From: Hamiltosporidium tvaerminnensis
Taxonomy: Eukaryota; Microsporidia; Dubosqiidae
Reading direction: 5' to 3'
NCBI GenBank assembly: GCA_022605425.2
Contig: CM061252.1
Span: 186,001 to 250,000, forward strand
Length of the DNA: 64,000 nucleotides
Shown here: piece after piece, positions 21,277-31,647 of the stretch
Position numbering within the stretch: the stretch's first letter is position 1
How the letters are laid out: each line of letters starts with the position of its first letter
Translations under genes and position numbers: made by a program
Notes under the pieces: model-generated
Database searches by the model: none
Told to the model about the DNA's origin: nothing
Seen by the model: the letters and a program-made list of their open reading frames with translations, nothing else

Positions 21277-24200
21277 ATTATGGGTAGAAAGAAAAATGTT
21301 AGCAGCGAAATATCGAATAATACCAAAATAAAGGCTGCAAACGACGCTGATGAGGTGAAAAAGAGTGATAGTGAGATACAAAAATGTAAGCTACACCCAC
21401 CGGCGACTCCCCTACCTTCCTCCTCCTACACAACAATAACACATCCACCACCAAGCCAAACATGCAGTAAAATGCAAAATAGTGGGCTTGACACCTTACC
21501 TTCGCCTAATGCACCAGTTCCCTCTTCGGTTGAAGTCTCTGCGTGCGAGCCATCGTACGACATGACAAGCCCCTGTACTCTAGCTATTCCGGAAGGTAAC
21601 AGGCTAATGGCATTGCGGACGATATTCGATTCCGTAACAGCCGACCCGAAGGAATGGCCTCGAATTGTTTTTTTTGCAGTACAGACAAGGTTTGAAAGAA
21701 TGCCAAGAAATGGCTGGACAGAGCTTCACAGGTACTATAATGAGAAATTCGGTTGCACTGAAACTCTCGAAGTGTTAAAAAAATTGGCACAAAGTGAGAT
21801 GGGAAAGGATGTAAAATCAGAAGAGAATGGAGAGCGACGTAGAATCGCCACTTGTCTCGCTGATACATGCACCTTGACCGACACCACGGAGTACATAAAC
21901 CTGAGAGATAAATTCTTGAGTAAAATCAAAGAAATCTCTGAGAACGAAATTGGAAAAGTGGTGGTCCGAACTAGAAAACATCCAAATGAATTGGTTGATA
22001 GTAAAGTTCTGGATCTCATAAATCGAGTAGTCGGTGAATATGCAGGAGCTCATGTACCTGAGTCAATTACGGAAGCCGCGTATATCATGCAAGCTGCGCA
22101 GGTATGCTATGACGAGGCAACACGTAAAGAGAAGCCTAGATCCGCTTGGAAGGAAAACATAGAAAGTAAAATTTCTAAGTTAGTACTTTCCAAAGATCTC
22201 CTCGAGAAAGCTCGTAAGCAGGAAAAGCTCTCCACTTCGGAAACGAAGAGCCTTAAGAAAATCATGCGAGAGTTTAATTTAAACTTGAGCAGCGTAACTG
22301 ATCTTTCTGAGGCTTTAGTTAAGAAGAATGAGTCTTTGAATGTTTACGAGAAAAAAATTACGATGCATGAAAGTAGGAAGCAATTCCGAAAAGAGAATCG
22401 TATGTTTGAGATTTTCCGAGGTCGATTTTATCGTGTGTTATCTGAGCGTGTGGAATCCGAGCATGTGGTTAGTCGTGATGAAATTGTGAGTTTTTGGTCT
22501 ACAATTTAGAACAAAAATGATGACACAGTCACGTACGATAGTTATTTGATTCCATTTGTATCAGATAATCATCCGACCACGTTTCCTTCACTTGATGAAT
22601 TTGCATAGATCATTAATTGGCTCCCCAATTGGAAAGCATCTGGAATTGATGGTATTTACAATTTTTTTATTTTGAAACTTACAACTCTTCACAAATATAT
22701 TTATGATATTGTGAAAGTTATATGTTTAGAAGGAACACCTCAAGCTAATTGGTTTTACTGCAGGCTTAACTATTTGATACCCAAAGGAATTCCACAAAGA
22801 GGCTCGGACTACAAGCCAATCACTTGTATGTCCAACCTCTATAAGTTAACGATCCAGTGTGTAACGAAGGTCATTCAACTTGAAGTGAAAAGGCGAGGGT
22901 TGCTTGCAGAGAACCAATTAGGGGCGGTAAGAGGTGTGCAGGGAGCGAAAGAGCAGGCTCTACTGAATATAGCCTTAAATAAAGAGTACGGAAACAATCT
23001 TAAGGCAACATGGATTGATGTTAAAAAAGCTTATGATTCAATAGATCATGCTTATTTAACTCAATGCATTGAAAACCTTAATTTACCTGATTGGATCCTG
23101 AAATTTATTAAGGTAATTATATCAAAATGGAAAATTGATATATCAGTAGGGCCTGAAAAAATCATGAGCAAGAAGATTGATAGAGGGATTCTACAAGGAG
23201 ATAGTCTGTCTCCTTTGTTATTTGTGTTGTGTATGGATCCATTAAGCCGAAAGCTTAATGAAAAATACACAAAAGTGACAGTACAAACAGATGCAGAATC
23301 CCATTCTACTAATCATCTCTTGTTTATTGATGATCTTAAGCTCCTTGCAAAAGACAGCTCCACATTGAGTGCTATGACAGGCGAGGCAAAGGAATTTTTA
23401 GAGGTGATTGGCTTAGAGATTAACAAAGAGAAGTCAGCCACAAATGATACGTGTTGTGAAGATACTGCTACTCTTCTAGAAGGTGTTAGTGTTTACAAAT
23501 ATTTAGGAATAATAGAAGATAGCAGAGGAATCCCAACACGTAGCTCATTTGAAGAAGTACAGAGCAAACTTATATCAAGAGTTGAAAGACTTTGTCACAC
23601 TAGATTAAATGCAAAAAATTTATTTTCTGCAATCAATCAACATGCGATATCGTTAATCAACTACCACATAGGAGTACTTCGACTTGAACTGGCTGACTTC
23701 TCTAAGTTAGATGAGGCAGTGCGTGCGGTGTTGGTTAAAAATAAGATACATCTCCGCCCAGGATGTAAAGAGCGGTTGTATCTTCCTAGAACAGAACTTG
23801 GAAGAGGTCTACATAGTGTTGAGTTGCGAAGCGAACATATGCTTCTGCAACTCTTGGATTGTCTGGAAAAAAGTAAAGAAATATCAACTAGACGAGCAGC
23901 AATCCTCAAGGTGGAGAACAATAATAAATCCCATCTTGCACTAATAAAAGGCTTCTTAAAAGTAAAGTACAGGTTGGTAGAAGAAGTCACTAAGAAAAGT
24001 TTAGAAGAAGCTCAACTTGCAAAACTATATAACGAAATAGAAAAACGAAAACTCCATTCAAAGTTATATAATGCAAGGAAAAATGAGCTTGTGAGTGTTA
24101 GTGACTCTTCAAGATGGCTAAAGAGAGGAAATATTAGGCCACGGAATGAAGCTGTGTTCTGCTATATCCAGGATAGAAATGTATTCTGGGGAGCAGATGG

Positions 24201-25089
24201 TGTGTGTCAACATTGCGGGAAGTCTGGTAAGACTGTGGATCATCTAGCAACTAGATGTGAAAAAATGCTAGGCCATGATTACACTAGACGGCATAATGAA
24301 GTGGTTAGATGCCTACACCTTCTCCTTCTAAATAGATATAAGTTTAAGTCTTCAAAACGAATAAGGAGCCACTCAGTTCAAGAAATTCTTGATAATGAGT
24401 ATGCAGAGATAAGAGTGGACACCAGAATTAAAACTGATGTTAAAATTCGGAATAACAGACCGGACATATTTATTTTAGATAAGAAGAAGAAAAAGATAAC
24501 ACTCATTGAAGTAGGAATCACTTCCCAAGATTCACTTCAAATAGTTGAAACTGAAAAACTTAGGAAGTATGACCTGCTAGCCAATGAGTTGGGTCTTATT
24601 TATAAGTGTGGTGTTGAGATAATCCCTTATGTGATGACCTGGGACGGTATTGTGACAAAATACCATAAATCTCATCTTAAAAGACTAGAAATACCCATGA
24701 ATGTAGAAGCATACATTCAGTCTATAGTACTTAAAAAGACAGTCGAAACTATTTCCTTTGATCGACGAAGAGGACTTGAATCAGGACTAAATGCCGAAGA
24801 GAGCTGGGAGAGAGCGTCAATGGGTATTATTATGAGATCAGAGATGCATGAGGAACCAATACCCCCTTTAAAAGAAGCGAAAACAGAGGAAGATGGTTCA
24901 AAAAATTTTAAACCAAAATATAAAGCCCCCTTTATTTTACAAGGAGGAACCACTTTAGAGGAACCGACCAATAACATAAATGAAGAGTCGGATTTGGAAG
25001 AAGAGACAAAAGTGGTCAAAGAGGTAGAAGAAAACATGTAAAAATGGTAAAAAATATTTTAACCCAGAATTTTATTAAATAAAAAAAAA
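21277..25089 (+). mobile_element. R4/Dong-like non-LTR retrotransposon, copy 1 (longest)
   Basis: This 3.8-kb element is bracketed by a direct 12-bp duplication 'gtgtagaagtat' at 21265-21276 and 25090-25101, extendable to 16 bp with one mismatch. It has no LTRs. It carries one long reading frame with reverse transcriptase and a C-terminal restriction-like endonuclease, and ends in an A-rich tail (TTAAATAAAAAAAAA). Placement with R4/Dong-type elements is by domain order and a single ORF; phylogeny was not done. The 5' junction falls three bases before the ATG, so this copy has virtually no 5' leader and may itself be slightly 5'-truncated. Confidence 0.93.
21280..25041 (+). pseudogene. Retrotransposon polyprotein (RT + CCHC + restriction-like endonuclease), two nonsense codons
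   Basis: The frame would encode 1,253 residues. It is interrupted by TAG at 22507-22509 (copy 2 reads TGG there) and TAG at 22606-22608. Residues 1-110 are Ser/Pro/Thr/Lys-rich without zinc fingers. The RT has KPITCMSNLYKL, motif A WIDVKKAYDSIDH (starting at residue 578), GILQGDSLSPLLFVL, the catalytic LFIDD (around 682-685) and VYKYLGI. Towards the C terminus there is a Cys-Cys-His-Cys knuckle (CX2CX8HX4C from residue 976). A PD-(D/E)XK-type endonuclease follows, with RPD at 1060-1062 and the catalytic Glu at 1077 in ITLIEVGI. The last ~100 residues are acidic. All catalytic residues are intact, so only the two stops disable it. It is nearly identical to copy 2 (47555-50578). Confidence 0.92.
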
Positions 25090-28000
25090 GTGTAGAAGTA
25101 TTTTAGAAATAATTGAAACCCGCGTGGTTCTAGGTTTGTTAAAATTCATAATTGAGATATTTAAATGTTCACCTGTTATAAACATTATTTATAAACAAAC
25201 TATTTATTATATCAAAAGCTATTATATATAATATAAAATGATTTCGTATCTGATTAAAAAATAATTTTAGTTTGGTATCTTTCTTTTACTTTATATTTTT
25301 TTGGCGGTTTTTATCTTTTATATTTGTATTTGATTTAGAAACCTTTTTAGTCGTTCTATAGATAATATCGACTTATATTATTGTGTTTTCTGAAATGCAT
25401 TATTTTCTAGTATATGTATCAAGAAAAATATATCTTGTTCTTAAATAGCGATTTTTCCCTCGATCCATTCCTTTCCTAGCTACCTTTCAAATGTAGTTTC
25501 TCATTTAATCGTATTATATTAAAAAAAGGCTCAAATTTTTTAGAATACTATTCTTTTGGTATATATTCTACAGCAATTTAAAGAGTTTTTTTAGAATAAA
25601 TATTAATTTATTAGACTACTAGAACTACTATCAATACATCTACAATTTATACTCGTTTTTATAAATTGAGAGAAATTTAACATTTTGTGTAAAGTGTGAA
25701 TTTCGCTGGAAAATCAGACTTCACTCTCAGCTGCTAACTCCGCAGTTTTTTTTATTTCGGAGCGTTAACGATTGTATTCAGTTTTTTCTTTACTAAGAAT
25801 AAGTTATAAAACAAAAAAATAAAATATCGAAACAGATTTTTATGGATTTTAATGATATGAAGCATCGTTTTGCCGAATGGCTGAATGAATATTGCTTATC
25901 AAAGATTGGAATACACAAATTCTCACGTAAAAAACATATTAAGTTAATAGAAAAAGTTAAAGAATCTAAAAGCAAGTTATTAGGAAAAAAATTATTAGGA
26001 TTTAAGTAAGTTTGATATGATAAATATAGAAAAGAAGGAAAAGTTAATTGTTATTCGAGAGAGGTTAAGAGAAAATTAGGTTTTATTTTTGTGGATCGAT
26101 AAGAGTTATTTCAAATTTAATATAGTGCATATATTGCATTTGGTCTTCGTAGTTGAAATCTTATATGTAAGGAAAATAATTCCGAATGTAAAAACATCAC
26201 AAGAAAAATGATAGGAACCTTATCTAAATTTATGTATCCTGTGAGAAAAAAACATATACTACCAAAAAAAGATTGTCTGCAACATCTTTAATTGGTAAAA
26301 ACATAAATTCTTGGGGCGAGTCGATTTAATCGATATGCAATCACAAATTTATGATTCATACTAAATCTATACTTACATAAGAGATCATAAATCAAAATTA
26401 TTCATTTTTTAGCTTCTGAAAAGTAAAGAGAGGAAGAAATAGCTGATTTGGTTTCTAATTTTTTTTACCATTTTCGGCCTGGATACTATCTTACAGAGTA
26501 ATAGTGACAAAAAACTTTCTGAAAATGCTACTAAAAAACTATTATACAAGGAGCCCGAGTTAAAGAGGGTATATAGGAAAAGCGCAATAACTCTCAATGT
26601 CATATCTCTGTAGACTACAAATTAATAGTTTGAAAAAAATACCTTTTAGTACCAGGAAGATAATAGCAGAAAAAAACTGTTCAAAAGGCTTAAGTTTTGT
26701 TTAGGATTATGAAAAAAGATGGTCGCTGCTAGGCAAAAACTTTACTCTGTATGAGACATATTGAGAACAAAGATAAAAGTTATTCTATAAGGTTTTCTGA
26801 TTAGCAGATCTTCTGCCTAATATAAATTTTGAAGAGGACTTAGATTAAAACAAGGATATGCGATTTAATAACTGTAAAGGAAGTTGCCTTGAAGAATGTT
26901 CTAATTCACTTAAAAGCAAATCAGCATAACGGGAAGTAATTATTTTCATTTGATATCCATTTTTAATACTTAGCCTTAACATTATACTAAATTCCGATTT
27001 TCGTAAAAGCAAGACTATTAAATGTTATAGCCATCTTTCCTAAATCGCATGTTACGAAAAATATGCTATTATGGTATGATATTACACCAGAGGCTCCGAT
27101 TCAGAACAGTAATATACACAGAAACATCAAAATTAAGATTATTTGCGCGATAAAAACAAAAAACTTGAAAAAAGATTCCGAATATAAAATTAAGAATATA
27201 CTAAAGCTAGGAAGAGTGACCCGTTAAAAACTTACACCCAGATCTTGACAAAACTCGTACTGATATAAGCATCCACAGAATCTGCCTCTTCAATACCAGA
27301 TTAAAATCTTCATAAATTAGATATGAAACATGTAATCTAGAATTAAATTTTGCTAAAAACAAATTTAGAATATAAACTGAAACGTTTACTTTTGCTTAAA
27401 AAATTCCTCGGTCCTTGATTTTATTAGGGGAATGTGCAAGATTGCCATACAAGGCCATACTAGGGTATTAGTCGATATGAACTCAATAGAAATGCACATC
27501 ACACAAATACAACTGCCGTAAAAAAAAAGACTATTCCCTTCGAAATGTCACCAAAAAGAAGCTGCTCTAAAAAATATAACCACTTGGGGCTGATATTTTT
27601 GGCTGAATGTAAAATTTTCTCGCTTTTGTACTTAATATAATATTCTCTTGTTTTTGTATTTGATCAAATATCAATATTGGCAAATAAAACAATGTATTTT
27701 AGGGTTTATGATCACCTAGAATAATCGAGAACGTATTACAGTCAATATTGATACTGCTATGAGTTATTTGGTCACTTATATTAATTGACAGCGATATTGA
27801 AATGCATTCCTGTGGGAATTCTCAATGGATAAAAACAATTCTAATAGTATTGTTTCCTAAATGCTTTTTACTTCAGAGAGTTCAAATTCGTTTTAGTTCT
27901 AGCCTTAACAAGTTTCAATTAGTCAAATTTTTTTTTCGTTCATTCTTGTTTAATCGCTAGTTGTTTGCTAAATAATAGAATGCAGAGCCAAAGTATACTA

Positions 28001-28172
28001 AATGAATTGTGGCTTCAGCGAGGCGCTATTGAATAGCCCTTATTAACCGTTTATGGCATATAAATTTTCTATAATTTCTCATTCGGTTTACGACATTAGG
28101 CATTATTCCTAGGAAAATATGAATGCTTCGAAAAAAATTCGTTTTTTAATATTCCACTGGGTAGTTTTAAAA
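25090..28172. other. AT-rich, 3.1 kb without a clear gene
   Basis: A 55-codon open frame from ATG 25842 to TAA 26007-26009 (plus) encodes a basic peptide (MKHRFAEWLNEYCLSKIG, then Lys-rich) that may be a gene remnant. The rest shows dense stops, and the frames at 25793-25975 and 26409-26603 (minus) look like chance. Blocks around 26400-26600 vaguely recall the dispersed repeat family but are too decayed to annotate. Confidence 0.4.
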
Positions 28173-28400
28173 TAGGGGTGGAGAGAGGAAAACCTCATTG
28201 AAAACTATCTCGTTAGCAATAAATATGTGAAATCGATGTGAAATCATTGTTGAAATGTTGGTAGGATATAAACCACATCGGATCTATAGGCCATTCCCTA
28301 TAATTTCGAGTTACAACAGATTAAAAGATGCAATTGGAAAATTCTCAGTTGTTCATCCTCCACACCGAGACCTAAAGGAGGAATTGAATGGTAAGTAAGT
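28173..28400 (+). repeat. Dispersed repeat, short subtype
   Basis: It starts 'ggtggagagaggaaaacct', contains 'ccacatcggatctataggcc', and ends 'attgaatggtaagtaag'. It matches 1500-1715 and the inverted copy 40505-40737. The TAAG-repeat end is shared with the 40505 copy. Confidence 0.7.
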
Positions 28401-28726
28401 TTTTAAATTTAAAGAAAAAATATATGTATTAGAATACTACTTTCTAAATCAAATCTTGTAAGTTCTAATAAAAATGAATTACTGTCTATGATAAATAATT
28501 CTCACAATTCTTTATTGGATATAAACACATTGATTTGGTTTTTATTCATTCTTAAGTAAATTGTGATGCGATGCTAGAATTTACGTATCCTAGTACATTA
28601 TTTTCAAAAAACTATAAAATAAATACTAAATCAATATAATGGGCTTATTTCCGTTTATGTTTATTAAATATCTTTTAAATATCGTTTTAAACAAGCTTGT
28701 GATTTATCACAGCGGTAAAAATATTA
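28401..28726. other. AT-rich intergenic
   Basis: Nothing was recognised. It ends at the TA (28725-28726) next to the mariner element. Confidence 0.5.
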
Positions 28727-28759
28727 CTCCCTCTGTCCGGAAATATGGTATACATTTTA
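28727..28759. repeat. Left terminal inverted repeat of mariner element
   Basis: A 33-bp repeat starting CTCCCTCTGTCCGGAAATAT, matched inverted at 30452-30484. Confidence 0.9.
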
Positions 28760-28947
28760 AAAAAAACCGTAGATTATCGTGAATATAAAAAATAAATAGG
28801 CAACCGTCATGACATTGTCATAGTAAATATTCATCACAATATAACCTAAAATTTTTGACTTTAATAATATCATTCTTAGTTAAAAAGTTACCGCTCAAAC
28901 ACAGTGTTTCTTAAGGTAAAAAAAATTAGTACCGCTGCAAGACGAAT

Positions 28948-30259
28948 ATGGAAAATTTGGAAGGAAATTTGTTAAATTTAGAAAGAAGAGATTCAAAATA
29001 TAAACAGTTAACTAAAGAACAACGTCAAGGTATTTTAGAAAAATTATTACAGCAGATGAAGGAGAATAAGTTAAAACACGGTGCCATCAACGAAGTTTCT
29101 TCTGCCTTTCAAGTTTCCCGGCTAACCGTTAGCAGAATTTGGCATGCAGCATAAACTCAATACAAAAAAAGGCAAGATATGTGCCGATGTTTCTTCAAAA
29201 AAGAAAAAAAGATGCGGAAGAAAACCTAAAGAATATTCGAACAATTTAGCGCAAATAAGGAATACACCATTAAATCGTCGAGGAACGCTCCGCAGTCTTT
29301 CCTTTGCAATTGTTATTCCAAAATCAACTTTGTTTGATATATTCAAGTCGGGAAAGTATATCAAGAGAATATCTTCTACAGTTAAACCAACTTTAACAGA
29401 TAAAAATAAAATGGACAGATTGAAATTTTGCTTGTCTAAAGTAAATCTTGCTAATAATGGAGATTTGCTTTTTGATGATTTGTACGACTACGTTCACATC
29501 GATAAAAAGTGGTTTTATCTAACTAAAGTTAAGCGCTCTTATTACTTAATGTTAAATGAAGAAAACCCGGAGAGAAACTGCAAAAGTAAGCGATTTATTA
29601 CGAAAATAATGTTCATGGCTGCAGTAGCTCGACCACGCTATGATGCACATCGAAAGCTTTATTTTGATGGAAAAATTGGAATATGGCCATTTGTTTATCA
29701 AGAACCAGCTCAAAGAAATTCTAAGAATAGGGCTAAAGGGACAATGATAACAAAAAATGTGGAATCTGTTACAGCAGTACATTGCAAAAACATGATCATT
29801 GATAATGTAATTCCCGCAATTAAATCTAAATTTCCGCCAGCATACAAAAAGAAAACAATTTACGTACAACAAGACAATGCAAAACCCCATTTTTCTGATA
29901 ATGATGCAGATATTGTCGCTCTTGGTTCTGCTGATGACTGGAATATTAAATTTAAGGCGCAACCGGCAAATAGCCCCGATTTAAATGTTCTCGATTTAGG
30001 TATTTTCAACTCCATATAATCGCTGCAACATGAAACTTCGCCACACACAATCAACGAATTAATAAATTGTGTTCAAGATGCATTTCATCAATTTGAAGTG
30101 AATACTCTCGATAACATTTTTACAACATTGCAAGCATGTATGGAGTCAATTATGTGAGCAGATAGAGGAAATAGCTATAAAATACCTTATTTAAGTAAAC
30201 GAAAACTTCGTCGCGAAGGTCGACTGCTAGAAAAATATGTATGTTCGAAAGAATCATAG
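28948..30259 (+). pseudogene. Mariner transposase, DD39D type, frameshifted and with two stops
   Basis: The frame opens at ATG 28948 with a helix-turn-helix start (VSSAFQVSRLTVSRIWHAA). A frameshift near 29140-29155 moves it one frame over, where it continues with a basic RCGRKPKEY stretch and a second helix-turn-helix (AIVIPKSTLFDIFKSG). The catalytic core has the first Asp in HIDKKWFYL, the second in VQQDNAKPH, and the third in NSPDLNVLDLGIFNSI; the spacing between the last two is 39 residues. A TAA at 30017-30019 replaces the usual Gln after FNSI, and TGA at 30155-30157 interrupts again, but the frame goes on with typical C-terminal family sequence to TAG 30257-30259. So there is one frameshift plus two nonsense codons with all three Asp kept. 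Confidence 0.9.
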
Positions 30260-30451
30260 GTTAAAGCCAAATCAAATTTCGAGTGAACTTATTAATTTTA
30301 ATATTTATTTTTTTAAATTTTATTTAATATTTACATTAATATTTATTAAAATGTTCGAAATAAAGGTAATATAATAAACTTGTCATGTACATTTTTTGAT
30401 TTATTTTATTTTTTCGCAAATCTATACCATATTTCCGGACAAAAAAATCGC

Positions 30452-30484
30452 TAAAATATATACTATATTTCCGGACAGAGGGGG
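30452..30484. repeat. Right terminal inverted repeat of mariner element
   Basis: Inverted match of 28727-28759 with three mismatches, ending in a G-run next to TA. Confidence 0.9.
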
Positions 30485-31126
30485 TAGTATTTTTATAGTC
30501 AAAAAAAGGCGAAAAAATGAACCAAGTAAGGTATTCAAAGTAATAGATAAGAAAACATAAAATAAAGAAATTCGTTTATATTTTTTGTTACTGTTAAATC
30601 TTATTTCTATAATTTATAATCTAATTTTTCATTTTTGTATATTATTCCAATAAATTTTATATTTGCATCTGAATTTCTTAAAATAATCTTTCTCTACAAA
30701 GAATACATATAAAATTTTTTTTTATTAGCACTCATATTAATCAGTACGCAGAAAATTTCGGAAGTGTTCTGCCATCGGGTAATGATAAAGTAAAATAAAA
30801 GGGAGTAGAACGAGTGTGGGGTTATAAGACGATGTGTTGATTTTGGATCATGGTAATACTGTTTCCAATCAACCACCCCCTTAATATCTGTTCAAGTAAA
30901 ACCACAAGCAACAATATAGTTGATATTGTTTCAGTTTAATTATGAAAACTATTGATTTTATATTTTTTTTTGATTTTTTAAAATTTATAAACAAAGGTAT
31001 TAATCATAACATTTTTTTCCTCGTAGAAATTGTAGCGAATAAAAAAAATTATTTGAAACATTATAGAAAAAATAGAAGAAGTTAAAAAGATAAAACATAT
31101 AATAAAAATTTATCCATGATCTCGTG
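30485..31126. other. AT-rich intergenic
   Basis: No gene was seen. The short minus-strand frame 30694-30876 has no recognisable content. Confidence 0.5.
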
Positions 31127-31647
31127 TTAAAAACATGGGTAAAATATGATTTGTTTTTTTGAATTTCTTTTTACTGTCTTTCCTGGATGCGCATCTTTGT
31201 TGTTAAATATTATATCATCTGTAAAGGAATTATCTAATGATGAATGAAGAGAATTTCCTTGCTTTTCCGAGGAATTATCGTATGTTTTCAATTCAGAAAA
31301 TACTTTTTTCTCGTTTTCCTCGGGGAATATATTGTTTCTTTTTACGTAGCCGTTGTAGTCAAAATCCTCATCAAAATTTGATTCGATTTTTTCTATGGTT
31401 TTTTTAACTTTGTATTCAAGCTCTTTGATCCATAAATCGGTAGAATTTTTATATTTACCAAATCTATTTTTTATATTTATATTTTTTTTACTATATTTGG
31501 GTTTTTATTTTTAACATACGTAATTGGATGTTCACAGGTATAACCCAGATTTATGATTTCTGAATCCGGCATTTTAGCAGTGGAAGATTTTCCCTCTAAC
31601 ATTGTTCCTTCTACAATACCGGCTATGATTAAAATATAATGAAACAT
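31127..31647 (-). pseudogene. Secreted paralogous protein, copy A (frameshifted)
   Basis: The ATG at 31645-31647 opens a short hydrophobic leader (MFHYILIIAGIVEG) resembling a signal peptide. The frame hits TAA at 31477-31479 just past an eight-A run on the coding strand (31482-31489). In the neighbouring frame coding continues about 115 codons to TAA at 31127-31129, with NIKNRFGKYKNSTDLWIKEL, a Lys-rich helix, and a basic end (KTVKRNSKKQIIF). A one-base change in the A-run would join the parts into about 170 residues. The same protein, more decayed, is at 39697-40225, which shows that the reading frame was once real. The function is unknown; it looks like a small secreted basic protein. Confidence 0.6.

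Larger units (their letters stand above)
28727..30484 (+). mobile_element. Plant-type mariner (DD39D) DNA transposon
   Basis: The element is flanked by TA at 28725-28726 and 30485-30486. Its ends begin CTCCCTCTGTCCGG on the left and, inverted, CCCCCTCTGTCCGG on the right, a 33-bp inverted repeat with three mismatches. From memory this end sequence closely resembles the CTCCCTCCGTCC ends of plant mariner/Stowaway elements, and the transposase triad spacing also fits that group. Near the right end the motif 'ccatatttccggac' is repeated just inside the terminal repeat (about 30415-30441), a candidate second transposase site. Confidence 0.92.

Noticed and set aside
21584..22053. Minus-strand frames inside retrotransposon copy 1
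   Set aside because: Antisense shadows of the RT-endonuclease frame; the equivalent shadows appear in copy 2.
2418..30484. Both DNA transposons are 1,758 bp long, hinting at one family
   Set aside because: Ends, transposase types (DD34E and DD39D) and internal sequence differ completely; equal length is coincidence.
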